15,584 bases of DNA from Pseudomonadota bacterium (GTDB lineage: Bacteria; Desulfobacterota; Desulfobacteria; Desulfobacterales; Desulfobacteraceae), in NCBI GenBank assembly GCA_018816605.1, contig JAHIVS010000186.1, positions 1 through 15,584 on the forward strand. Reading direction: 5' to 3'. Both the position numbers and the translations under genes were made by a program. The notes below the pieces were generated by a model that saw only the letters and a program-made list of their open reading frames with translations, searched no databases and was not told the DNA's origin. Of this stretch, positions 7,671 through 14,775 are shown piece after piece (within the stretch, counting starts at the first letter, position 1; each line of letters starts with the position of its first letter).

Positions 7671-9422
7671 TTATCTGTTTGCCTTGTTTAATCTTTCCAG
7701 GAAAGCTTCCGGGGGTTCGAAGTCTACCAAGCGCAGCGCTTTGATTTCATGACCGGTCCTGTCCAGAAAAATAAGTGTTGGAACGCCTTTGATCTGATAT
7801 TCCATGAGCAGTTTTTCATGGATTGGATTGCCCTGGCGGGTCAGGTCCACCTTGATCAGAATAAAATTATTGGCTGTCTGTCCCACCACTTCGGCATCAC
7901 GAAACGTAATATCATCAAGCGCTCGGCAGGGGCTGCACCATTGTGCGGAAAAGTCTAGGATCACAGGTTTATCCATCTTCTTTGCCTGGACCAGCAGTTT
8001 TTCATCATAGGGACTAAAATTGGCCCCAGAGCCCTGGTTGATAAAAGTTCCCAAAAGAAGGGTCATAAACACGAAAGCGGACATGGCCGCTGTCACTTTA
8101 ATCCACTCAAAGGCCTTAAAAGCAGCTTTTGTTTTATCGATCCAGCCCAGGTGAAGCCCGGCAAACAGAGCCACGCCTGCCATAAAAAAAACCCCGATGG
8201 TTTTGGAAAAAATCGGTTGGACAAAATAAACAGCCATGCCCACCAATACCCAGCCCATGAGTTTTCTGACCCAAAGCATCCATTCTCCCGACCGGGGGAG
8301 TCGCCTGATACGGCCGGAAAAAAAGGCCAGGAAAAAAATGGGCAGACCCAATCCCAAGCTTAGTGTAAAAAAAATAACAAATCCCAGCCAGGGACTTCCC
8401 ATGCCGGCTACCCAGGCAAGCAAGCCCAGGACAAACGGACCGATGCAGGGGGCAGCAACAATTCCCATCATCAGCCCCATGAACAATGAACCCCAATATC
8501 CGGCATGTGATTTTGTTGCAGCCTGCATTAGTTTATACGGAACCCGTAATTCCCACAACCCGAACAGGCTGAGCGAAAGAAAAATCAAAAGAAAGGCTAT
8601 CAGTATCAGCACCAGGGGATGCTGCAGTAATGCCCCCATCAGCCCGCCTGTCAGTGCTGCAAACACACCGAGCATTGAATTTGTAACGGCAAGCCCGCCC
8701 ACATAGCAGATGCTGTGGACAATTGTTTTCCCTTTACCTTCCCGTCCCCCAAAAAAGGATATGGTGATGGGGATGAGCGGATATACGCACGGTGTCAAGT
8801 TCAGGGCCATGCCGCCGGCAAAAACACCCAGAAGCGTCCAGACCATTGCCCAGCCGTATAATGGGCCGTAGGCATACTCCTTGGCACCGTCTACCCTTCC
8901 GGCGGCCGGATTCGATTCAGCGGATCCAGCCAAAATCGTTTTTACCGGATATCCTCTGGCCTGCCATTCAGGATATCCCGACGGATCACGGAAAACATTT
9001 GTGTAGCCAAGTTTTACAGCCACACGGGCTGCCGAGTCACTTCGAACTCATGCCAGGCCCGCTCAGTAAAAAACAATGGTTCGGTCCTTATCCGGGCCAA
9101 GGGCCTTTTCAAGGGAGGCTTTTTTCTGCCACCGTGAAAACCAGGTCGGCTCCATGGAGAAATTGATGGCCTGCTGGATATGTCCGGTGCGAAATTCCCA
9201 TTCCTGGCGGGTATCAACAATCAGAAACGTGTCAGGACCTTCCTGGTATTTTTGCCAGAGCGCATCTGTTTGTATAAGACGATACCCGCCGTCCCTTGAC
9301 TCGGCCACCACATCTCCCCAGGATGTCTCCTTTGGGGCAACCGCCCGGTTGGTAAACCACAGGACACCGATTGTCAGACAGATTCCAATCAGCACAATGC
9401 GATTTTTTTTAATTGTTTTCAA
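7671..9422 (-). CDS. Probable double-selenocysteine rhodanese-DsbD-thioredoxin fusion protein (two in-frame UGA codons)
   Basis: I read this as one 583-residue gene with UGA at codons 120 and 125; a standard caller would split it at 9063 and 9023. In order: basic N-terminus and signal anchor (IVLIGICLTIGVLWF), then an extracytoplasmic rhodanese domain (about 45-160) whose active segment reads VFY-U-AGLA-U-VRSDSAARVAV, continuing in frame as KLGYTNVFRDPSGYPEWQARG. Next is a CcdA/DsbD membrane core with the two conserved cysteines in NLTPCVYP (C212) and AAPCIGP (C326). Last is a thioredoxin domain with WCSPC (C496, C499) and GVPTLIF. Homologous rhodanese domains carry YCxGxxCxRS, so both UGA codons replace cysteines. 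The rhodanese takes the place of the usual DsbD alpha domain. The likely role is passing electrons from cytosolic thioredoxin to a periplasmic selenol/sulfur site. The TTG start at 9422 has AAGGAGG 4 bases upstream. Selenocysteine is inferred; domains and frame continuity are seen directly. Confidence 0.85.
9016..9032 (-). promoter_or_regulatory. Candidate bacterial SECIS hairpin for the second UGA (9050-9048)
   Basis: GCAGCC-CGUGU-GGCUGU forms six base pairs (five Watson-Crick, one G-U) around a five-base loop CGUGU, again with G at loop position 2. The loop begins 21 bases after the second UGA. It shares bases with the lower stem of the first hairpin, so the two structures would form in turn as the ribosome advances. 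Confidence 0.6.
9033..9050 (-). promoter_or_regulatory. Candidate bacterial SECIS hairpin for the first UGA (9065-9063)
   Basis: The RNA UGAGUU-CGAAGU-GACUCG folds into a six-base-pair stem (two G-U pairs) with a six-base loop CGAAGU. The loop starts 18 bases after the first UGA and has G at its second position. Both fit the usual bacterial SECIS rules (loop roughly 16-37 bases downstream, G in the first two loop bases). An additional lower stem CGGGC/GCCCG (9061-9057 with 9029-9025) could extend it. The second UGA codon is itself the start of the upper stem. Confidence 0.65.
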
Positions 9423-9426
9423 TCAA

Positions 9427-9433
9427 CCTCCTT
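9427..9433 (-). promoter_or_regulatory. Strong ribosome-binding site deciding the TTG start at 9422
   Basis: AAGGAGG on the minus strand, 4 bases before TTG 9422. It is the best Shine-Dalgarno match in the window and justifies a non-AUG start for the rhodanese-DsbD gene, giving a normal basic N-terminus and signal anchor. The spacing is a little short. Confidence 0.7.
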
Positions 9434-9488
9434 AAACAACTCTTTTTTATCTTGAAATCATCTGTTCAGGTTCCTGGGGATTTTTTAC

Positions 9489-9526
9489 GATTCTTCTATT
9501 CAATTAATCTCTTGAATAGAAGAATC
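9489..9526. repeat. Perfect 15-base inverted repeat with 8-base loop
   Basis: Arms GATTCTTCTATTCAA (9489-9503) and TTGAATAGAAGAATC (9512-9526) are exact complements around TTAATCTC. After one mismatch, four more pairs follow on each side. No U-tract follows on either strand, so it does not look like an intrinsic terminator. It lies 67 bases upstream of the TTG start of the rhodanese-DsbD gene and could be an operator, a leader hairpin or a mobile-element scar. Confidence 0.8.
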
Positions 9527-9638
9527 ATAAATATCAGACCCCTTAAAGTCAATAATTTTCTGGTTTGGTACCTTTCTCTTTGATCAGAGAAAACTTATAC
9601 ACACCCATGTATTTTATTAGTTTTGACAAACTTTTCCC

Positions 9639-9720
9639 CTTGTCCCTTGCAAAACAGTTTTTGGATGTTTATCCTTTGTTTAGGGACAAGTCCCTTGGGA
9701 TTGGAAAAACCAGGCAAGGG
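9639..9720 (+). repeat. Self-complementary leader cluster upstream of the small ORF
   Basis: CTTGTCCC (9639-9646) is complementary to GGGACAAG (9683-9690), and the overlapping CCCTTGC (9644-9650) is complementary to GCAAGGG (9714-9720). GGGAC-aa-GTCCC (9683-9694) can also fold on itself. The pairings are mutually exclusive, which would be typical of a switching leader RNA, but no known riboswitch is recognised. The function is unknown. Confidence 0.35.
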
Positions 9721-9764
9721 CGTTTTTGGAGGGAATACGTTTACAATTATAAAGGAGCCAGCAT

Positions 9765-10004
9765 ATGAAAGACCGAGCAATAAGACGGCACCAGACAGCA
9801 AAAGTTAAACACAAAATTGAAAAGACGTATAATAGTTGCATTGAAGAATTATCCAGCGAGGAACGGCAGAATGTGGAAGGGAAGGTTGAAAAATTGAAAA
9901 AAGTGTGTGCCTCCCCCTATTCAGAGGAACATGACCGGAGCCTGGGGCATAAAACCCTACAGGAACGAAAACATGATATTACCATGCGAGAACAGATAAA
10001 ATAA
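9765..10004 (+). CDS. Small basic hypothetical protein
   Basis: A 79-residue, highly charged, lysine/arginine-rich protein without signal peptide or membrane segment. It begins MKDRAIRRHQTAKVKHKIEK, a start reminiscent of short basic proteins beginning 'M(K/R)xRAIRRH' seen in various bacteria, and is predicted largely helical (EELSSEERQNVEGKVEKLKK). AAAGGAG at 9751-9757 lies 7 bases before the ATG, which strongly supports real translation. It is the only plus-strand gene in its neighbourhood and sits between repeat elements in an otherwise gene-poor stretch, so it may be accessory DNA. Nucleic-acid binding is plausible from its charge but not shown. I do not recognise a family. Confidence 0.65.
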   Translation: MKDRAIRRHQTAKVKHKIEKTYNSCIEELSSEERQNVEGKVEKLKKVCASPYSEEHDRSLGHKTLQERKHDITMREQIK

Positions 10005-10026
10005 ACAGATGCCATTATTTTACATG

Positions 10027-10100
10027 GGGTCAGGCTTTCTTTATTGCAGTTTGTTCCGTCTAAATTATTGATAAAAATCACAATAAAAAAAGCCTGACCC
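10027..10100. mobile_element. REP/MITE-like long inverted repeat
   Basis: Arms of 20 bases (10027-10046 and 10081-10100) pair at 19 of 20 positions around a 34-base centre. The ends read GGGTCAGGC and GCCTGACCC. Such GGGTCAGG-ended palindromes resemble the REP sequences mobilised by IS200-like (RAYT) transposases, but no transposase lies here. It sits between the convergent small ORF and the DUF554 gene and could also act as a transcript-end hairpin. No U-tract follows either arm. Confidence 0.5.
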
Positions 10101-10177
10101 TTGCCAGAAAAGCCCAAGTCCCAAATGTGAGGTATCTCTCTTAAAAAAAAACCGGAGCCAAAGGGATCAACGCATCG

Positions 10178-10861
10178 TCAGAACGCCAACCGGATCAAGT
10201 AATAGACCAGGGGAACAAAAACAGCCGGCAGCATATTGCCCACCTTGATCTTTTTTTCCCGGAGCATGTTCAGTCCCAGGGCCAGGATCAAGAGTCCGCC
10301 GGTGCCGGACATCTGGCTGACCACGGCAGGTATGAGCAAGGGCTTTAAAACCCCTGCCATCAATGTGATCCCCCCCTGATAAACCAGCACAGGCACAGCG
10401 GAAAACATGACACCGATTCCCAGGGAAGTGGTCAGGATGATCCCGACGATTCCATCGATACAGGCCTTGGCAAACAGGGTGTCATGATTGCCGGTAAGCC
10501 CGCTTTCAAGGGAGCCCACAATGGCCATGGACCCCACACAATACATTAGGGAAGCCGTGACAAAGCCTGCGGAAAAGCCCGTGGAATTTTTCGAAAATTT
10601 TGTTTCCAGAAAATTGCCCACCCTTTCCAGATAGGATTCAATGCCGATAAATTCTCCCACAACCGAGCCGATTGCCAGGCTGATGATGATAACAAGCAGA
10701 TCGTCGCATCCCAGGGCACTTTTGATCCCCACCAGAATAACGGCAAGCCCCATGGCCTGCATCACGATATGATTGTATCTTTCGGGAACACCGTTTTTAA
10801 ACAGCATTCCGGCAAGGCTTCCGCAGATAATGGCCACACAATTGACAAAGGTTCCCAGCAC
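10178..10861 (-). CDS. DUF554 family membrane protein
   Basis: A 227-residue polytopic membrane protein. The N-terminus MLGTFVNCVAIICGSLAGMLF, the GIKSALGCDD and LAIGSVVGEFIGIE segments and the GFVTASLMYCVGSMAIVGSLESGL block match the DUF554 (YqgA/YdfK-like) family, whose biochemical role is not established and is sometimes suggested to be transport. About six to seven hydrophobic helices are visible. The start is GTG 10861, with CGGAG about 10 bases upstream. It lies 35 bases after purQ on the same strand, so it may be the last gene of the rseP-purL-purQ transcript, but nothing links it functionally to purines. The length is normal for the family. Confidence 0.9.
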   Translation of the reverse strand: MLGTFVNCVAIICGSLAGMLFKNGVPERYNHIVMQAMGLAVILVGIKSALGCDDLLVIIISLAIGSVVGEFIGIESYLERVGNFLETKFSKNSTGFSAGFVTASLMYCVGSMAIVGSLESGLTGNHDTLFAKACIDGIVGIILTTSLGIGVMFSAVPVLVYQGGITLMAGVLKPLLIPAVVSQMSGTGGLLILALGLNMLREKKIKVGNMLPAVFVPLVYYLIRLAF

Positions 10862-10896
10862 GTTGATTCAGCTCCGCTTGCTTATAGAGATTAAAA

Positions 10897-11730
10897 TTAG
10901 CGTTGGTTTAGAAACGTATCCCGGATATAGTCAACCCCGTTTTTAAACAAACGGATACCGATGGTCATACCGGTATCCAGTGTCTCACCCCGACGCTTTC
11001 CCTGCTCTTTTTGACGGGTCCAGTCCGGATGGTTTGTAAAATGGTTATAGCCTTCGGGGTGGGGCATGAGTCCGAATATCCTGCCGGTGGGATCACAGAT
11101 ACCGGCGATATCCGACATGGACCCATTGGGATTTAAGGGGAAGGTGCCCTTTGCAGGCAATCCTTTGCTGTCGGCATATCGGAACACCACCTGGTTGTCG
11201 GCGATCAATTGTGCAATGACCTTGGGATCGGCAATGACCTTTCCCTCTCCGTGGCGGACAGGATAATCTGCCAGTTCAATCCCCTTGGAAAAGACACAGG
11301 GGCTGTCGGCATTGCCTGCCAGGTGAACCCACTGGTCCCTGAAATTTCCGCAGTCATTGAAGGTAATGGAAACGGACCGCCGGGTATAATCGGCCTCAAG
11401 TCCCGGCAGAAGGCCCAGGTTAACCAGGGCCTGAAATCCGTTGCAGATACCGATGACCAGTTTCCCCTCCTTCACAAAGGAGAGCAGGTCCTGCCCAATA
11501 TGGTTTTTGAGTTTGAGCGCCTGGATAACCCCTGCCCCATGGTCGTCCCCCCAGGAAAATCCGCCCCCAAGGGCAAGGATATGATAGTCTGAAAGCTTTT
11601 CCTTGCCTGCAATCAACGAATTGATGTGAACCCTGTGGGACCGGGCACCGGCCAGTTCAAAGGCCAGGGCTGTCTCAGTATCGCAATTCAAACCAAAACC
11701 GGTTAAAATCAATGCTTTAACCTTTTTCAT
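10897..11730 (-). CDS. purQ: Phosphoribosylformylglycinamidine synthase, glutaminase subunit PurQ
   Basis: A 277-residue class I glutamine amidotransferase that supplies ammonia to PurL for converting FGAR to FGAM in purine biosynthesis (cytosol). The nucleophile C96 sits in GICNGFQALVNLG (94-106), and the catalytic His-Glu pair is H224/E226 in MPHPEGYNH. The oxyanion region is LALGGGFSWGDD (52-63). It is longer than typical small PurQ proteins (about 220-230 residues), closer to the amidotransferase domain of large PurL enzymes. Its ATG overlaps the TGA of purL as ATGA, so the two subunits are probably coupled. GMTIGIRLFKNGVDYI forms the C-terminal tail. Confidence 0.95.
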   Translation of the reverse strand: MKKVKALILTGFGLNCDTETALAFELAGARSHRVHINSLIAGKEKLSDYHILALGGGFSWGDDHGAGVIQALKLKNHIGQDLLSFVKEGKLVIGICNGFQALVNLGLLPGLEADYTRRSVSITFNDCGNFRDQWVHLAGNADSPCVFSKGIELADYPVRHGEGKVIADPKVIAQLIADNQVVFRYADSKGLPAKGTFPLNPNGSMSDIAGICDPTGRIFGLMPHPEGYNHFTNHPDWTRQKEQGKRRGETLDTGMTIGIRLFKNGVDYIRDTFLNQR

Positions 11731-14700
11731 ATATGGTCTCCAAAAGTCTTGTTAAAGGCCTTATCAAGGGCATCACAAGACAGATTAACAATGGCTTTTT
11801 TCTCCCTGCCGTCAATTTTCAAACAGGTATGAGCGTCTGTGACGCTCCCGACACAAGTGACAGGAAGTCCCTTACATAATTTTTCAAACACGCCTTTATT
11901 GTCCGGCGAAATGGTTAGAATAACCCGCCCGGCAGATTCAGAAAACAGGAGGATATCATCGGACAGGCCGCCCTTGCCCCTGAGCGCATTGCTCATGGGC
12001 AGACAGGACAGGTCTATCTCCATGCCAAGCTGTCCGGCCATGGCCATAAGGCACAGATGAACCCCGATCCCCCCCCTTGCCACGGCATGGCTGGAGGCGA
12101 TCAATTCCATATCAATGGCTTTTTCCAGGACTTTATAGAGTATTTTACAGGCATCAAAATCCACTTCCGGCACATTTTTTCCCGTTTTATCAAACAGATC
12201 ATAATATTCCGATGCGCCCAGCTCATTTTTGGTTGTGCCCATGACATAGACAAGATCGCCTGCCACCTTGGGGTCCATGGTCACACATTTTGATATATCG
12301 TTCAGGACGGAAGTTGCCGAAAACTGAACCGTTGGAAGAGCAGAGACCTTTACCCTTTCCCCGAACTGTCCTTCCAGATGTCCGTCCACATACATGCTGT
12401 CTTTGCCCGAAAGCAAGGGAATCTTATAGGCCATGCAGGTATCTTTTAAGGCCCGGCATGCCCTGACCAGCTGGGCTGCCTTGAATTTGCCGTCCGGATT
12501 TTTCTCTGGGTCAAACCCGATATTGGGCCAGCAGAAATTATCCACCCCCCCGATATGCTCAAAAGACCCGCCCACACAGATCAGCCGCCGAACCGCCTCA
12601 TCAATGGTGCAGGCCATCATGTGATAGGCATCAATTCTAGAGTACCATGGCAGCAGGCTCTGGGAAAAGGCAAGCCCCTTCTGGCTTGTGAGCACAGGAC
12701 GCGTCACCGAGGCGTCCGACGGGATATTGCGGTTTACGCCCACCAGGGGTTTGACCACGGAACCGCCCTGGACCTCATGGTCATACTGCCGTAAAATCCA
12801 TTCTTTGGAGCAAATATTGGGCCGGGCCATCATCTCAAGCAGCAATCGGTTAAAATCTGCGGGTGTGCTGATCACAGGTTCCGTAAGCCCCCTTGTTTCC
12901 GGCGGCAGCCAGACAGCATCAAATTCCCAGGAGGGAAATCCTTTTTCAAGCAGGTCCATATCCACATAGGCACAGGTTTCCTCCTTGTATTTAATATGCA
13001 GCTTGCCCGTATCGGTATATTTTCCGATCACCGTGCTTTCCACCGCATGCTCCCGGGACAATTCCATGAACCGATCCAGATTTTCCGGCTTTACGGCAAT
13101 GGTCATGCGCTCCTGGGATTCGGAAATCCAGATCTCCCACATGTCCAGACCCTCATATTTTAAGGGGACACGGTCCAGCCAGACCTCGCATCCGTTGGAC
13201 AGCATGGCGGATTCGCCCACAGACGAAGAAAGACCTCCCCCGCCGTTGTCGGTAATAAAAGTGGTAAGCCCCTCGTCCCTGCAGACCAGCAGAAAATCAT
13301 GCATTTTTTTCTGGGTATAGGGGTCACCGATCTGAACGTGGCCGGCCGGTGTATGCTCGGAATAACTTTCCGAAGAGGCCGTGACCCCGTGGATACCGTC
13401 CTTGCCCACCCGCCCGCCGCTCATGATAATCAATTCGCCGGGAGCGGTGGTTTTTTTATGGCTGGGTTTACCGGCAATAAGGGCCGGCATGATGCCCAAA
13501 GCGGTTACAAAAACAAGACTCTTGCCCATGTATCCCGGATCAAACAGGGTCTGGCCGAAGGTGGTGGGCACGCCGCTCTTATTGCCGCCGTCCTTAACCC
13601 CTTCGATGACGCCGTCCAGAAGGCGCCTGGGATGCAACGGCGGATTCAAGGGACCGTCATACCCCACCTCCCCCACACAAAATCCGAAACTGCCCATGAA
13701 CAATTTGGCACCAAGGCCGGTTCCCATGGGATCCCGGTATACCCCGACGATGCCCGTGATGGCACCCCCATAGGCTTCCATGTTGGAAGGGGAGTTATGG
13801 GTTTCGCCGGTGATCACATAATTATTGTCATCGTCAAATTTTCCCACACCTGCATTGTCCCACAAAACAGAGACCACCCAGTCTTTTTCTTCCTTAAGGG
13901 CCAGTGTTGGGCGCTGGATATAGGTTTTAAACAAAGAGTTTTCAACGACACTTTCATTGGTGGCAGCATCCGTGTATTGGAAAATACCATTAAAGGTGTT
14001 GTGATTGCAATGGTCGCTTCTGGCCTGGGAAATATATTCCAGTTCCACATCCGTGGGTACGGACAACCCCTTTTCCCGCCTTTCCCTAAGAACCTTCGGG
14101 TCCAGAAAATAGGCCCGTATAACCGGTATATCCCGGGGATTCAGGGCCAGATTCCTCTGGTCGCTGATCTGGGAAAGCATCTCATCGGAATCGATACAGA
14201 TGGTGCTGCAACAGGGGGTGTGGTCCAGAATTACCTTGGCCGGTTTGACATCGGCACCCGTTTTTTTATTCCACTCCTTGGCGGAAAAAATCTTAAACTG
14301 CTGAATGATGGGATTGGACAGCAACTCGACTGCCAACGTTTCAATTTTTTCCCGGGTCAGGGTTTCCCCCTTCAGACAATACCGTCTGGAGGTATAGATT
14401 CCTTCATCCTTCCCAAAGGTCTTGCCCAGAACATCTGAGATGGCTTCCATTGCCGTAGCGCCTGCATTGTCCTTGACGCCGGGCCGGAATCCGATCCAGA
14501 CACACCAGTCAAAGACGATATCCAATGGATGTAAACTTGAAATCTGGGTCACCGGATTTGTCAGAATCTCATCTTTTACCCGATCAAGCTCTGCCCCATC
14601 CAGGTCAGCGTCAATGGTTACGATATGGACACACCGTGCCGCCGTGATCTTGATTCCGAAATAGGAATCGGCCTTTTTCCTTAAAGAAGATGCTTCCGCA

Positions 14701-14744
14701 TCCGAAAGCTCTTGTTTAAGAGCAATTTCAATACATGAAACCAT
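11727..14744 (-). CDS. purL: Phosphoribosylformylglycinamidine synthase PurL, long form with PurS-like N-terminus
   Basis: ATP-dependent FGAM synthase subunit of de novo purine synthesis, about 1005 residues. Numbering from ATG 14783, residues 15-85 (IEIALKQELSDAE to NPVTQISS) and 90-167 (FDWCVWIGFRPGVKDNAG to NPIIQQFKIFS) look like two successive PurS-type repeats. A linker with RSDHCNHNTF (256-264) follows, then the first AIRS-like half with the catalytic GETHNSPS (326-333), and a second half ending in the glycine-rich SHAVARGGIGVHL. A separate PurS gene is therefore not needed here. ATG 14744 is preferred: GGGTGGA precedes it and the PurS-like domain begins at once. ATG 14783 would overlap rseP by 8 bases and has no ribosome-binding site. 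PurQ is encoded directly downstream. Confidence 0.95.
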   Translation of the reverse strand: MVSCIEIALKQELSDAEASSLRKKADSYFGIKITAARCVHIVTIDADLDGAELDRVKDEILTNPVTQISSLHPLDIVFDWCVWIGFRPGVKDNAGATAMEAISDVLGKTFGKDEGIYTSRRYCLKGETLTREKIETLAVELLSNPIIQQFKIFSAKEWNKKTGADVKPAKVILDHTPCCSTICIDSDEMLSQISDQRNLALNPRDIPVIRAYFLDPKVLRERREKGLSVPTDVELEYISQARSDHCNHNTFNGIFQYTDAATNESVVENSLFKTYIQRPTLALKEEKDWVVSVLWDNAGVGKFDDDNNYVITGETHNSPSNMEAYGGAITGIVGVYRDPMGTGLGAKLFMGSFGFCVGEVGYDGPLNPPLHPRRLLDGVIEGVKDGGNKSGVPTTFGQTLFDPGYMGKSLVFVTALGIMPALIAGKPSHKKTTAPGELIIMSGGRVGKDGIHGVTASSESYSEHTPAGHVQIGDPYTQKKMHDFLLVCRDEGLTTFITDNGGGGLSSSVGESAMLSNGCEVWLDRVPLKYEGLDMWEIWISESQERMTIAVKPENLDRFMELSREHAVESTVIGKYTDTGKLHIKYKEETCAYVDMDLLEKGFPSWEFDAVWLPPETRGLTEPVISTPADFNRLLLEMMARPNICSKEWILRQYDHEVQGGSVVKPLVGVNRNIPSDASVTRPVLTSQKGLAFSQSLLPWYSRIDAYHMMACTIDEAVRRLICVGGSFEHIGGVDNFCWPNIGFDPEKNPDGKFKAAQLVRACRALKDTCMAYKIPLLSGKDSMYVDGHLEGQFGERVKVSALPTVQFSATSVLNDISKCVTMDPKVAGDLVYVMGTTKNELGASEYYDLFDKTGKNVPEVDFDACKILYKVLEKAIDMELIASSHAVARGGIGVHLCLMAMAGQLGMEIDLSCLPMSNALRGKGGLSDDILLFSESAGRVILTISPDNKGVFEKLCKGLPVTCVGSVTDAHTCLKIDGREKKAIVNLSCDALDKAFNKTFGDHI

Positions 14745-14775
14745 AGTATCCACCCGATTTGATCTAACTGATTTT

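Larger units (their letters stand above)
9423..9764. other. Intergenic region without a convincing gene, rich in inverted repeats
   Basis: This is a divergent spacer between the rhodanese-DsbD gene (minus) and the small basic ORF (plus). It holds a perfect 15-base inverted repeat (9489-9526), a 7-base inverted repeat TTTCTCT/AGAGAAA (9573-9592) and a cluster of self-complementary CTTGTCCC/GGGACAAG blocks (9639-9720). A TTGACA hexamer at 9623-9628 lacks a good -10 box. A 67-codon open frame at 9565-9768 has no ribosome-binding site and no recognisable protein features, so I do not call it a gene. Confidence 0.7.

Noticed and set aside
7671..9023. A stand-alone DsbD gene starting at GTG 9023
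   Set aside because: Its first ~30 residues are the C-terminal half of a rhodanese domain, no ribosome-binding site precedes GTG 9023, and the upstream frame continues the same domain.
9048..9065. Pseudogene caused by two nonsense mutations
   Set aside because: Both changes are UGA, both fall on active-site cysteine positions, the frame is otherwise intact for 583 codons, and suitable hairpins follow each.
9048..9065. Alternative genetic code reading UGA as Trp or Gly
   Set aside because: rseP, purL, rnj and ftsK all end with UGA at family-typical lengths, and Trp or Gly would not fit a rhodanese active site.
9063..9422. A stand-alone truncated rhodanese gene
   Set aside because: It stops exactly at the catalytic cysteine position and lacks the rest of the fold, which follows in the same frame; a UGA selenocysteine explains this better.
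9489..9526. Intrinsic terminator
   Set aside because: AT-rich stem without a T-run downstream on either strand; on the minus strand it is followed by GTAAAAAATCCCC.
9623..9628. Sigma-70 promoter (TTGACA) for the small basic ORF
   Set aside because: No acceptable -10 hexamer at 16-18 bases; a sigma-54 -24/-12 match was also checked and lacks the GG element.
9565..9768. 67-codon plus-strand ORF ending in an ATGA overlap with the small basic gene
   Set aside because: TTG start without ribosome-binding site, no recognisable features, and it runs through inverted repeats; the overlap is probably chance.
13299..14438. 379-codon plus-strand open frame
   Set aside because: It lies antisense to purL, whose minus-strand product has clear catalytic motifs; the open frame reflects codon bias.
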